NCBI GenBank assembly: GCA_036405815.1
Contig: DASWWX010000053.1
Coordinates: 124,001-188,000 of the forward strand
Direction: 5' to 3'
Length of the DNA: 64,000 nt
Source: Solimonas sp036405815
Lineage (GTDB): Bacteria; Pseudomonadota; Gammaproteobacteria; Nevskiales; Nevskiaceae
Part shown: piece by piece, positions 33,465 through 41,805 of the stretch
Numbering within the stretch: the first letter of the stretch is position 1
Layout of the letters: the number at the start of each line of letters is the position of its first letter
Position numbers and translations under genes: made by a program
Notes under the pieces: model-generated
Told to the model about the DNA's origin: nothing
The model's input: only the letters and a program-made list of their open reading frames with translations
Databases searched by the model: none

Positions 33465-35066
33465 TCAAGCGCGACGTGCCGGCCCCTGATCGGCGGCCTC
33501 GACCTCGTCCAGCAACTGGCGCGCACCGTTCTCGTCGTTCATGTCGAGGTACGCGGCGGCCAGCGCCAGCTTCTGGCGCGACAACGTGTCGCGCTGCTGC
33601 TCCTGCAGCCGCTGCAAGCGCTGCTGCAGCTTGCTCTCCACCGGCCGCACGGTCGGCAGCTCGAGTTGCGAACGGACCAGCCGCACCGGCGGCGCGGGCG
33701 TCGCGGAGGCACTGGGCATCGGCACCGACACCTTGACCGGCTTGGCGGCCGCGGGCGCCGCTGCGGCAGGGGCGGGGGGTGCGCCCGCGCGACGGCGGCG
33801 ATACCACAGCACCGCACCGGCAGCGATCAGGATCAGGAACATCACCAACCCCCGCCATGACGACGTACCCTGATCGCCCGGGGATCGCGTACTTTCCACA
33901 GCCGCGGTGATCGGCTCGGCCTGCGCCGCAGGGGCGGATTCTGCCTCGCCGGTTGCGGATGCCAGCGCCGTTTGCCCCGGCTCAGCGCTTTCCAACGCGC
34001 CGCCGCTGGCCGCAGCGGCTGGCGACGGCAGCGCCACATCGAGGCGCGTCGGATCCAAGGTGTCGGCCAGCACCAGGCGGCGTCCGATCGACGGCAGCGC
34101 CGGCGCCGCCGACAGATCCAATTCGATGCGCTCGACGCGCGACATCGGGGCGGGGGCGGCAACAGCCGCTTGCGCCGCTTCTGCCGAAGTCCCAAGGGGC
34201 GTCGGTTCGACCGCGACCGTCGTCGCGCCGCGCGACGTCACCGGCGCGCGGCCACCACCCACTTGCGCCGTAATGGTGTCCGCATCCAGCGCGAGCATCG
34301 CAGCCGCATCCGGCACCGCGATGCGAATGCCAACCGGCGCCCGGCGATCGGGCGCGCCGAACACGCCCGGATTGGCCAGGCGAAGCGATGCCATGACGCG
34401 ACGCATGCCGAAGTGCGGCGCTGGTCGCACACGCGCAGCGATGCTGCGCAGGGTCTCGCCCTCGGCCAAAGGTCCGTAGCGACGATCCTGGCCGGACTTT
34501 TCGTTTGCATCGGCAGTCGCGGGAGCCGTGGCCGGTGGCGGCGGCAGCGTCGCGGCCGGGCCCGCGGTCGTCGCCTCGTGCACGATCGACGGCGACAGCG
34601 TCGCCGCGGCCGCACTTTCGGCAACAGGCGGCGCAACCGTCTGAATGCGTGGTGCGTTGGCGGGCATATCGAACAACAGCGTGAGGCCCCGCACGAGACG
34701 GGTCGCGCCGTAGCTCACCTCGATCAACAGCTCCACCACCGGCTCGCGCACCGCATTGCGGCTTTGCAGGCGAACCCAATGGCCGCTGCCACCCCGCGAT
34801 TCCAGGCTCAAACTGATCCCGTCGGGATGCAGCGACGGCAGTTGCAGACCACGGCCTTCGTAGGCGCTCAGCGGCAACAGGCGCAGGCGCACGGCCTCCG
34901 GGTCTTCGCTCGCATCCAGGATCAGCGGGAGCCGTGCGTCCAGCGTGCGGCCCAGCGCCGAGACGACCTCAGCCTCGCCCAAGCCGATGGCCGCAGCTGG
35001 CGGCAGATACAGGGCCGTCCAGCTCACCGCCGCGGCCAAAGCGCCCCATTTCCGACTCGTCGCCAT
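33465..35066 (-). CDS. fimV: FimV/HubP-like polar or pilus-assembly protein
   Basis: 533 residues from ATG 35066, 4 nt after GGGGGA. A signal peptide is followed by the FimV N-terminal domain (IGLGEAEVVSALGRTLDARL, about 25-150, ending LVRGLTLLFD). A LysM-like peptidoglycan-binding segment lies at about 200-280 (YGPLAEGETLRSIAARVRP, RLANPGVFGA). Ala/Pro-rich linkers lead to one membrane helix (about 418-435, GLVMFLILIAAGAVLWY) and a short cytoplasmic end with a FimV C-terminal-type motif (KLALAAAYLDMNDENGARQLLDE). It is shorter than Pseudomonas FimV (about 900), with most TPRs missing. Known relatives organise cell poles, type IV pili and c-di-GMP/cAMP signalling, which fits the adjacent degenerate EAL proteins. 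Confidence 0.78.
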   Translation of the reverse strand: MATSRKWGALAAAVSWTALYLPPAAAIGLGEAEVVSALGRTLDARLPLILDASEDPEAVRLRLLPLSAYEGRGLQLPSLHPDGISLSLESRGGSGHWVRLQSRNAVREPVVELLIEVSYGATRLVRGLTLLFDMPANAPRIQTVAPPVAESAAAATLSPSIVHEATTAGPAATLPPPPATAPATADANEKSGQDRRYGPLAEGETLRSIAARVRPAPHFGMRRVMASLRLANPGVFGAPDRRAPVGIRIAVPDAAAMLALDADTITAQVGGGRAPVTSRGATTVAVEPTPLGTSAEAAQAAVAAPAPMSRVERIELDLSAAPALPSIGRRLVLADTLDPTRLDVALPSPAAAASGGALESAEPGQTALASATGEAESAPAAQAEPITAAVESTRSPGDQGTSSWRGLVMFLILIAAGAVLWYRRRRAGAPPAPAAAAPAAAKPVKVSVPMPSASATPAPPVRLVRSQLELPTVRPVESKLQQRLQRLQEQQRDTLSRQKLALAAAYLDMNDENGARQLLDEVEAADQGPARRA

Positions 35067-35106
35067 CGCGTCCCCCGAACTCCCACCAGCCGGAGGCGCC
35101 CCCGCC

Positions 35107-35143
35107 ATCCAATCTGCGTAAGAAATTGCTTACAAGTTTGGAT
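35107..35143. promoter_or_regulatory. Compound inverted repeat between fimV-like and degV genes
   Basis: Outer arms ATCCAA (35107-35112) and TTGGAT (35138-35143) enclose inner arms GTAAG (35118-35122) and CTTAC (35129-35133) in an AT-rich segment of the 166-bp divergent region. It could be an operator for either gene or a leader structure. Confidence 0.45.
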
Positions 35144-35232
35144 AGCATACTGATTTTAAAAGGGCCCGTCTTGGCAGATGACGCCGACCGTGCGGTCCTT
35201 GAATAAACTTGGCCAACAACGAAGGACGGCTT

Positions 35233-36165
35233 ATGCGGGTGGGTCTAGGAATCGACGATTCGGTCGATGTGTCGGAAGCGCTGCTGAAACGCAGCGGCAT
35301 GTTCGTGCTGCCCAGCACCCTGCATCTCGGGGAGGAACGGGCCGTGGTCGGCCGCGATGCCGAGACGACGGCGCGCTTCTACGCCGAACAGTGGCTGGAT
35401 CACCATGCACAGAATGCGGTCAGTTCGGCGCTCAGCGTGGAGGACGTCGAGGCGCTGGTCACCGACCGCCTGGCACCGGCATTCGATTACGTCTTTCTCG
35501 TCACGCTGATGAGCGAGCGCTCGCAAACGCCGCGCAACGCGCAGCGCGCCGCACGCAATCTTTCCCGCCAGACCAGCGCAAAACGACGCCAGGGGCCGTT
35601 CGCGCTCAAGGTGATCGATAGCCGTTCGGTGTTCACCGGCCCGGCCTTGCTGGCCTGGGAGGCGGCACGGCTGATCGAAGCCCGGGCACTACCCGATGCG
35701 ATCCGCGACCGTCTCGACACGCTGATCCCGCAGATCGACGCGTATCTGGTCCCGCGCGATCTCGGGTACATGCGGAGCCGGCTGCTGAGCCGGGGCGAGC
35801 ACAGCATCGGCTGGCTCACCTATCAACTCGCGCGCGCGCTCGACGTCAAACCGATTCTGCGCGCGCGCCGCGGGCGCACCAGCAGCCCGGCGCGCGTGCG
35901 CGGCTTCGACGCCGCCGTCCGCCATCTGTTCGAACGCGCGCAGGCGCAACTCGAACGCGGCCTGGGTCTGCCTTGCATCGCCGTCAGCTACGGCGGTCCG
36001 CTCGATGCCCTCGAAAAGCTGCCCGGGTTCGCCGAGCTGCGCGCCAGCGCGGCCGAGTACAACGTCGAGATCATGACCGCCGTGATGAGTGCGGCCGGTG
36101 CAGCCAATGTCGGCACCGGCGCGGTATCGCTGAGCTATTGCACGCCACTGCGATCCCAGGCTTGA
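35233..36165 (+). CDS. DegV family fatty-acid-binding protein
   Basis: 310 residues from ATG 35233, with AAGGA about 7 nt upstream. DegV proteins bind fatty acids, and in Gram-positives feed FakA kinase; partners in Gram-negatives are unclear. The N-terminus reads GLGIDDSVDVSEALLKRSG, the family's Asp-Ser ligand-loop pattern, followed by VLPSTLHLG. A central GPFALKVIDSRSVFTGPALL and a late GTGAVSLSYC complete the two-domain fold. No fakA-like gene is nearby. It runs toward the small RNA and polA on the opposite strand. Confidence 0.78.
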   Translation: MRVGLGIDDSVDVSEALLKRSGMFVLPSTLHLGEERAVVGRDAETTARFYAEQWLDHHAQNAVSSALSVEDVEALVTDRLAPAFDYVFLVTLMSERSQTPRNAQRAARNLSRQTSAKRRQGPFALKVIDSRSVFTGPALLAWEAARLIEARALPDAIRDRLDTLIPQIDAYLVPRDLGYMRSRLLSRGEHSIGWLTYQLARALDVKPILRARRGRTSSPARVRGFDAAVRHLFERAQAQLERGLGLPCIAVSYGGPLDALEKLPGFAELRASAAEYNVEIMTAVMSAAGAANVGTGAVSLSYCTPLRSQA

Positions 36166-36214
36166 CCCCGCACTGAGCGCCCATCGAACCCGTGCGGCGC
36201 AGGACGCGGGCAAG

Positions 36215-36250
36215 AAAAAAGCCCGGTGGCTTGGGGGAAAGCCACCGGGC
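36215..36250 (-). terminator. Strong intrinsic terminator (3' end of the small RNA; also serves polA)
   Basis: Perfect 10-bp stem GCCCGGTGGC/GCCACCGGGC with a TTTCCCCCAA loop and TTTTTT on the minus strand. It is the only clear terminator downstream of polA. Confidence 0.93.
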
Positions 36251-36326
36251 CACGCTTCCGGCTATGGGGGATGCCGGACCCGCCCAGGGAGTGAGGCGGG
36301 GAGTGGGACAGGGAGTATCGCCACTC
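36215..36326 (-). ncRNA. Predicted polA-linked small RNA with four C-rich hairpin loops (sX13-like)
   Basis: About 112 nt predicted from promoter to U tract. Four adjacent hairpins, read 5' to 3' on the minus strand: GAGTGG/CCACTC (36326-36301) with CTCCC in the loop; CCCGCC/GGCGGG (36300-36279), loop TCACTCCCTG; TCCGGC/GCCGGA (36278-36257), loop ATCCCCCATA; and GCCCGGTGGC/GCCACCGGGC (36250-36221), loop TTTCCCCCAA, followed by six Us. The organisation (short, stable stems, C-rich loops, next to polA) matches Xanthomonas sX13, a 115-nt RNA with C-rich loops that pair with G-rich mRNA starts. E. coli Spot 42 and Pseudomonas ErsA occupy the same polA-linked position. Between polA's stop and this RNA there are about 160 nt. 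Confidence 0.75.
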
Positions 36327-36331
36327 GCAGA

Positions 36332-36361
36332 CTTAGATGGGGCTGCTGTGACGAAGTTCAA
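36332..36361 (-). promoter_or_regulatory. Putative sigma70 promoter of the small RNA
   Basis: On the minus strand, TTGAAC (36361-36356) and TCTAAG (36337-36332) are 18 bp apart, each matching the consensus at four positions. Initiation 7-8 nt after the -10 would fall at the base of the first hairpin (36325-36324). Confidence 0.5.
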
Positions 36362-36437
36362 ATGCCGTTTCGGCCCCGCCCAAAGCCGGCAAACTGAACC
36401 GAAAATGAACTTTCAATTTCAAAGGCTTGCAACGCCT

Positions 36438-36457
36438 GACTGACTGGAAAGTCAGTC
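36438..36457. repeat. Perfect inverted repeat downstream of polA
   Basis: GACTGAC (36438-36444) and GTCAGTC (36451-36457) with a 6-nt spacer, 31 bp after the polA stop. A further weak stem AGGC/GCCT follows on the minus strand. It could stabilise the polA mRNA 3' end, be a weak first terminator, or be a protein-binding site. Confidence 0.5.
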
Positions 36458-36487
36458 CGCGGCTCTGCGCCGCCAACTAAATTTCCT

Positions 36488-39292
36488 TTAATCGCGGCTA
36501 CTTGCGTGCCCCGTGCCGCTGTGGGCGGAATCCCACTGCGAACCCAGGCCCCAATCGGCCACCAGCGGCACGTCCAGCGGCGCGATGCGGCACATGCGGT
36601 CGGCCAGCCGCGGCGCGAACTCGCGCAGTTCCGCCTCCGGGCCCTCGAACACCAGTTCATCGTGCACCTGCATGATCATCTGCACGCGCGGCGCGTTCTC
36701 GGCGAGATAGCGCGCCAGATCCAGCATCGCCAGCTTGATCAGGTCGGCCGCCGTACCCTGCAGCGGAGCATTGATCGCCGTGCGCTCCGCGTACTGACGC
36801 AGGCCCTGGTTCCGCGAGTTGATGTCCTTCAGGTACAGGCGCCGTCCGAACAGGGTTTCGACGTAACCCTCTTCCTTGGCGCGAACGCGCGTCGTGTCCA
36901 TGAAGTGCTTCACGCCCGGATAGCGCCCGAAGAAGCGCGTGATGTAGTCCTGCGCCTCGCCGCGCGGAATCGCGAGCTGGCGCGCCAGGCCGAAGGCCGA
37001 CATGCCGTAGATCAAACCGAAGTTGATCGCCTTAGCGGCGCGACGCTGGTCGGCGCCGACCTGGTCCAGCGGCAGGCCGAAGACTTCCGCGGCGGTCGCC
37101 CGGTGCACGTCCTGCCCGCTGACGAACGCATGCTGCAGCTTGGGATCGCCTGAGAAATGCGCCATCAGGCGCAGTTCGATCTGCGAATAGTCGATCGCCA
37201 GCAGCAGATTGCCCGGCTCGGCGACGAAAGCCTCGCGGATGCGCCGGCCCTCGGCGGTGCGGATCGGGATGTTCTGCAGGTTCGGATCGGACGACGACAG
37301 TCTTCCCGTCGCCGCGACCGCCTGGTGGTACGAGGTGTGGATGCGGCCGGTGTGCGGATTGACCGCTTGCGGCAGCAGTTCCGTATAGGTCGAGCGCAGC
37401 TTCTGCAACGCGCGCCAGTCGAGGATCAGCCGCGGCAGCGGGTGCTGCGCCGCGAGTTCCTCCAGCACGTCTTCCGCGGTGGAGGGCTCGCCCTTCGGCG
37501 TCTTGCCGAGCACCGGCAACTTGAGCTGCTCGTAGAGAATCACCCCAAGCTGCTTGGGCGAGCCGAGATTGAACTCGCCGCCCGCCTGTTCGTACGCACG
37601 CTGCACGTACTCTTCCATGCGCGTCGCCAGCTCGGCGCTGATCGTGCGCAGCAGATCGACGTCGACCTTCACGCCGCGCTGCTCGATGGCCGCCAGCACC
37701 GGAACCAGCGGCATCTCGAGGGTCTCGTACACCTTCTTCAGCGGCGCCAGTTCGGCAACGCGCGGGTACAGCGCGTGATGCAGGCGCAGCGTGACGTCGG
37801 CATCCTCGGCCGAGTACTCGGTGGCCTTGTCGACCGCGACCTGATTGAAGGTCAGCTGGTTCTTGCCCTTGCCGGCGATATCGGTGAACGAGATCGTCGT
37901 GTGGTTCAGGTACTTCTGCGCCAGCGTGTCCATGTCGTGGCGGTTGCCGGCAGCGTCGAGCACGTAGCTCTGCAGCATCGTGTCGTGCCGCAGGCCCTGC
38001 ACCTGCACGCCGTGGCGCGCGAGCACATTCATGTCGAACTTGGCGTGCTGCGCCAGCTTGGGCCGCGCGGCGTCTTCCAGCAGCGGCTTCACGCGCGCGA
38101 GCACCTGCGCGCGGTCGAGTTGCGCGGGGGCGCCGAGATAGTCGTGCGCCAGAGGCACGTACCAGCCGCTGCCCATTTCGACCGCGAACGCCAGGCCCAC
38201 GAGATTGGCCTGGTTGGAATCGAGGCTGTCGGTCTCGGTGTCGAAGCAGATCAGCTCGGCGCTCGAAAGCTTTTCCAGCATTGCCGCGAACGCCGACTCG
38301 TCGAGCACGGCGATCGCGTTCGTCGGTGCCGACGGCGGCAGGGCCTCCGGCGCGTCCGGCGGCGCCTCGGCGGCGCTGCCGGCAACCGCCGCGGCACCGA
38401 AGCTTGCCGGGCCCAGCGCCGGTTTCGATGCCGCCGGCGCCGCGCCGGACAGTTCGTCGACCCAGCGATGGAATTCCAGGCGGCGGTACAGCGCGACCAG
38501 CTTCTCCTGATCGGCAGGCTGCGGCCGCAGGCTGTCGAGCGCCACCGGCAGGTCGAGATCGCAGCGGATCGTCGCCAGCCGGCGCGACAGCGGCAGGAAA
38601 TGCAGGCTCGCTCGCAGGTTCTCGCCCGCCTTGCCCTTGACCGCGTCGGCGCCCGCCATCACCGCATCGAGCGTGCCGTGTTCGCCCAGCCATTTGGCTG
38701 CGGTCTTGGGACCGACGCCGGGCACGCCGGGGATGTTGTCGCTCGTATCGCCCATCAGCGCGAGGTAATCGACGATGCCGCTCGGCGGCACACCGAACTT
38801 CTCGACGACGCCGGCCGGGTCCAGGCGCACGTTCTTCATCGTGTCGAGCAGCGACACGCGCTCGTTCACCAGCTGCGCCATGTCCTTGTCGCCGGTGACG
38901 ATCAGCACGCGCTCACCCGCGTCGGCGGCTTGCCGCGCCAACGTGCCGATGACGTCGTCGGCTTCGACCGCCGGGATGCTGATCACCGGCAGGCCCATCG
39001 CCTCGATCATCTCGACGACCGGCGGGTATTGTGCCGACAGGTCCTCGGGCGTCTCCGAGCGATTGGCCTTGTACTCGGGATACCAGTCGTGGCGAAAGTT
39101 CTTGCCGGGCGCGTCGAAGATGACGGCGATGCGTTCCGGCGCATAGTCCTTGATCAGGCGCTTGAGCATATTGCCCATGCCGTAGACGGCACCGGTCGGC
39201 TCGTTCTTCGAGTTCGTCAGCGGCGGCAGTCCGTGATACGCGCGGAACAACCAGGACGAACCGTCGATGAGAATCAGGGGATGGTCGGACAT
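36488..39292 (-). CDS. polA: DNA polymerase I
   Basis: Repair and Okazaki-fragment-processing polymerase, 934 residues (E. coli 928). All three domains are present. The 5'-3' nuclease (about 1-290) has ILIDGSSWLFRAYHGLPP, VTGDKDMAQLV and GVPGVGPKTAAKWL. The 3'-5' exonuclease (about 330-520) keeps its metal residues in CFDTETDSLD, AQHAKFDMNVL and YSAEDADVTLRL, so proofreading should be intact. The polymerase (about 525-934) has DYSQIELRLMAHFSGD, RRAAKAINFGLIYGMSAFGL and MQVHDELVFEGPE. The spacer between the first two domains is Ala/Pro-rich and longer than usual (about 295-325). Confidence 0.97.
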   Translation of the reverse strand: MSDHPLILIDGSSWLFRAYHGLPPLTNSKNEPTGAVYGMGNMLKRLIKDYAPERIAVIFDAPGKNFRHDWYPEYKANRSETPEDLSAQYPPVVEMIEAMGLPVISIPAVEADDVIGTLARQAADAGERVLIVTGDKDMAQLVNERVSLLDTMKNVRLDPAGVVEKFGVPPSGIVDYLALMGDTSDNIPGVPGVGPKTAAKWLGEHGTLDAVMAGADAVKGKAGENLRASLHFLPLSRRLATIRCDLDLPVALDSLRPQPADQEKLVALYRRLEFHRWVDELSGAAPAASKPALGPASFGAAAVAGSAAEAPPDAPEALPPSAPTNAIAVLDESAFAAMLEKLSSAELICFDTETDSLDSNQANLVGLAFAVEMGSGWYVPLAHDYLGAPAQLDRAQVLARVKPLLEDAARPKLAQHAKFDMNVLARHGVQVQGLRHDTMLQSYVLDAAGNRHDMDTLAQKYLNHTTISFTDIAGKGKNQLTFNQVAVDKATEYSAEDADVTLRLHHALYPRVAELAPLKKVYETLEMPLVPVLAAIEQRGVKVDVDLLRTISAELATRMEEYVQRAYEQAGGEFNLGSPKQLGVILYEQLKLPVLGKTPKGEPSTAEDVLEELAAQHPLPRLILDWRALQKLRSTYTELLPQAVNPHTGRIHTSYHQAVAATGRLSSSDPNLQNIPIRTAEGRRIREAFVAEPGNLLLAIDYSQIELRLMAHFSGDPKLQHAFVSGQDVHRATAAEVFGLPLDQVGADQRRAAKAINFGLIYGMSAFGLARQLAIPRGEAQDYITRFFGRYPGVKHFMDTTRVRAKEEGYVETLFGRRLYLKDINSRNQGLRQYAERTAINAPLQGTAADLIKLAMLDLARYLAENAPRVQMIMQVHDELVFEGPEAELREFAPRLADRMCRIAPLDVPLVADWGLGSQWDSAHSGTGHASSRD

Positions 39293-39375
39293 GGCGGCAG
39301 TTTAGAACGCCACGGCCGCGGACACCCGCGATGCCACGCGTCAAACGGCCAAGTACAGCAGCGCCAGGAGACGCT

Positions 39376-40152
39376 TCAATCCGCAATCGGCGTCGGCCGG
39401 TGGCGCCGGTAGATTTCGCGCACCCAGACGCTGCCAGCATGCGCCTGCCAGCGCGCCACCTGATATTCCAGCGCTGCCGGCGTCGGCCGCGGCCGCAGCG
39501 TATCCGGATGGCGCGGCTCGGCGAATATCGCGAGGTGCGCGCACGCGACCAGATCGGCAAGCGTGAATCGTCGGCTGATCAGATAACCGCCGCCGTCCTG
39601 CGCGCGGCGTGCGACGAAGCTGAAAGCCTCGTCGGCCGCGACGATGCCGTCGTCGATGCTGGCACGGTCGGCGATGCCGTTGGCCTTGCGGATCAGCGGC
39701 CGCGCGAACGGCACGGTCCAACGATAGAGGTTCTGGACGTAGCCCGGGTGGTCAGCGCCAAAGACGGCGGCGAAGTAGGCGCTGTCGTCGATGATCGGCG
39801 CCAGCAGCGCGCGCCGCATGCGCGGGCCCCAGTCCTCGTCGAAACGGCGCTGGATATCGAGAATCAGCCGGCGCTCGCCGCCGGCCGCCGGCAACAGGGC
39901 CGGTTCGGGCCAGCGCTGCTCGATGGTGTCCAGGATCGTCGCCGACCCTGCCACGTATTCACCGTCAATGCGCAGTACCGGCGTTTGCGTCTGGCCGCTG
40001 CGCTTCTTCAGGTACGGCAGGTGCGGGCCCGGCAGCAGCGAGCGGCGCCGATGCGGCACGCGCTTCCAGTCCAGCGCCCAGCGCACCTTTTCGTTGTACG
40101 GCGAATACAGAAACTGGATCAGCTCGACATCGGCCCCCGCCGCTTCCGCCAT
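39376..40152 (-). CDS. Glutathione S-transferase family protein
   Basis: 258 residues from ATG 40152. The N-terminal thioredoxin-like domain starts ELIQFLYSPYNEKVRWALDW, where the active-site Ser/Asn of the SPYNEKVR type is seen, and continues with TQTPVLRIDGEYVAGSATIL, the glutathione-binding cis-Pro and Ser. The all-helical C-terminal domain (about 95-255) is longer than average, with FTLADLVACAHLAIF. The substrate is unknown. It follows lysA by 20 bp and is probably in the lptM-lysA transcript; polA starts 83 bp further on. Confidence 0.83.
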   Translation of the reverse strand: MAEAAGADVELIQFLYSPYNEKVRWALDWKRVPHRRRSLLPGPHLPYLKKRSGQTQTPVLRIDGEYVAGSATILDTIEQRWPEPALLPAAGGERRLILDIQRRFDEDWGPRMRRALLAPIIDDSAYFAAVFGADHPGYVQNLYRWTVPFARPLIRKANGIADRASIDDGIVAADEAFSFVARRAQDGGGYLISRRFTLADLVACAHLAIFAEPRHPDTLRPRPTPAALEYQVARWQAHAGSVWVREIYRRHRPTPIAD

Positions 40153-40172
40153 CCGTGCCCCCTGTTTTCGAC

Positions 40173-41423
40173 TCAGCCCGGCAACAAGCGCTCCCCCCGC
40201 ACCTGATCCTCGTACGTTTCGCGCGCGCGCGCCAGATGGTCGCGGCTGCCGTCGACCAGCACCTCGGCGGCGCGGCCGCGCGTGTTGTAGTTGGATGCCA
40301 TCGCAAAGCTGTAAGCACCGGCGGTGCGCACGGCCAGCAGATCGCCTTCGGCGATGGCCAGCGCGCGATCCTTGCCCAGCCAGTCGCCGCTCTCGCACAC
40401 CGGGCCGACCACGTCGTACTGCCGCGCCGCGACGTCGCCGCGCGGCTGCACCGGCACGATGTCCATCCAGGCCTGGTACAGCGTCGGCCGCAGCAGATCG
40501 TTCATCGCTGCATCGACGACCGCGAACGACTTGTCGCTGCCGTCCTTGATGCCGAGTACGCGCGTCACCAGCAGGCCCGCATCGCCGGCGATGGCACGAC
40601 CCGGCTCGGTCAGCACGCGCAGCTTGCGGCCCTGCAGTCGCGCCAGCAGCGCCTGCGCCCAATCCGCCGGCTGCGGCGGCTGCTCGTCGCGGTAGCGCAC
40701 GCCCAGGCCACCGCCGACATCGATGTGACGCAACTCGATGCCGAGCACGGCCAGGCGATCGATCAGCGCCAGCACGCGATCGAGTGCATCGAGCAGCGGC
40801 GAAACGTCCAGCAGCTGCGAACCGATGTGACTGGCAACGCCGGCAATGTCGATGCCCGGCAGATGCTGCGCCTCGACGTACAACGCCTCGGCCGTTTTCA
40901 GATCGACACCGAACTTGTTGTTCTTGAGGCCGGTGGAGATGTACGGATGGGTCTTGGCATCGACGTCCGGGTTGACGCGCAGCGCGATCGGCGCACGCAG
41001 GTTCAGCTCGCGCGCCACCGCGTCGAGCTGACGCAGTTCATAGGCGGATTCGACGTTGAAGCAATAGATGCCGGCACGCAGCGCCGTGCGCATTTCGTCG
41101 GCGGTCTTGCCGACGCCCGAGAACACCACGCGCGACGCATCGCCGCCGGCCTGTAGCACGCGCTGCAGTTCGCCACCCGAGACGATGTCGAACCCCGCGC
41201 CCAGCCGCGCCAGCACCTGCAGCACGGCGAGGTTGGAGTTGGCCTTGACCGCATAACAGACGCGGTGATCGACACCGGCCAGCGCGCGATCGAATGCCTC
41301 GTAATTGCGGGTCAGCGCGGCACGCGAGTAGAGGTACAGCGGCGTGCCGTAACGCGCGGCGAGCGCGGACACGGCAAGGTCTTCGGCGTGCAGCGCGCCG
41401 TCGCGGTACTGGAAGGATTCCAC
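40173..41423 (-). CDS. lysA: Diaminopimelate decarboxylase
   Basis: PLP enzyme converting meso-diaminopimelate to lysine, the last step of lysine synthesis. 416 residues, GTG start at 41423. The PLP lysine is in CYAVKANSN (about residue 60), followed by FDIVSGGEL, SHIGSQL, HIDVGGGLGVRY and TEPGRAIAGDAG. The substrate-binding C-terminal segment has GPVCESGDWLGKDR. It begins 1 bp after the stop of the LptM-type lipoprotein gene, the usual gammaproteobacterial order. Confidence 0.97.
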   Translation of the reverse strand: MESFQYRDGALHAEDLAVSALAARYGTPLYLYSRAALTRNYEAFDRALAGVDHRVCYAVKANSNLAVLQVLARLGAGFDIVSGGELQRVLQAGGDASRVVFSGVGKTADEMRTALRAGIYCFNVESAYELRQLDAVARELNLRAPIALRVNPDVDAKTHPYISTGLKNNKFGVDLKTAEALYVEAQHLPGIDIAGVASHIGSQLLDVSPLLDALDRVLALIDRLAVLGIELRHIDVGGGLGVRYRDEQPPQPADWAQALLARLQGRKLRVLTEPGRAIAGDAGLLVTRVLGIKDGSDKSFAVVDAAMNDLLRPTLYQAWMDIVPVQPRGDVAARQYDVVGPVCESGDWLGKDRALAIAEGDLLAVRTAGAYSFAMASNYNTRGRAAEVLVDGSRDHLARARETYEDQVRGERLLPG

Positions 41424-41424
41424 G

Positions 41425-41709
41425 TCAGTCTCGGGAGTCGTCGTCGGAGGGCGTGCGTGCGGCCGGCTCGGTCTTCGACGGGGGCGCTTCAGCTGCCGCT
41501 TCAGGCGCGGCTTCGGCAGCGCCGGTTTCCGCCGCGGCCTCGGACGCCGACTCGACCGGCGTGACCGCCACTGGCGCCTGCGTCGCGGGCGGCGCCTTGG
41601 GCTTTTCGTCCGGCAGATACAGATCGCCGGACTGGCCGCAGCCCTGCAGCGCCATCAGCCAGACGGCAGCGCTGAAAAGGGCGAGAGATCGGTGGGCGGA
41701 TCGGGTCAC
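41425..41709 (-). CDS. lptM: LptM/LPAM-type small lipoprotein
   Basis: 94 residues, GTG start. The signal sequence ends in lipobox LQGC, followed directly by GQSGDLYLPDEKPK, which matches the CGQKGPLYLP signature of LptM (YifL), a lipoprotein that helps LptD mature with correct disulfides. The rest is an Ala/Glu/Pro-rich tail with no fold. Its position immediately before lysA is the standard location, and dsbA in this window is a functional neighbour of that pathway. Confidence 0.88.
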   Translation of the reverse strand: MTRSAHRSLALFSAAVWLMALQGCGQSGDLYLPDEKPKAPPATQAPVAVTPVESASEAAAETGAAEAAPEAAAEAPPSKTEPAARTPSDDDSRD

Positions 41710-41748
41710 GGGGGCGGGTTGCGAACGGCCGGGAATACGCAGGCGGGC

Positions 41749-41754
41749 AGTATA
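41749..41754 (-). promoter_or_regulatory. Probable -10 element of the lptM-lysA operon
   Basis: TATACT on the minus strand, five of six consensus matches, about 40 bp before the lptM GTG, giving a leader of roughly 33 nt. No convincing -35 is seen in the GC-rich sequence upstream. Confidence 0.4.
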
Positions 41755-41805
41755 GCGGCGCGGGCCGCGTTGCCGCGCCGCCAGCGCACTCGCGACAATG
41801 ACGGC

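Noticed and set aside
36215..36487. Reading the polA 3' region as only a long 3' UTR with a terminator
   Set aside because: Four consecutive perfect stems with C-rich loops and a properly spaced promoter exceed what a plain terminator needs, though the UTR origin is not excluded.
37157..39412. 751-codon open frame antisense to polA
   Set aside because: Shadow of polA, which has all catalytic motifs on the other strand.
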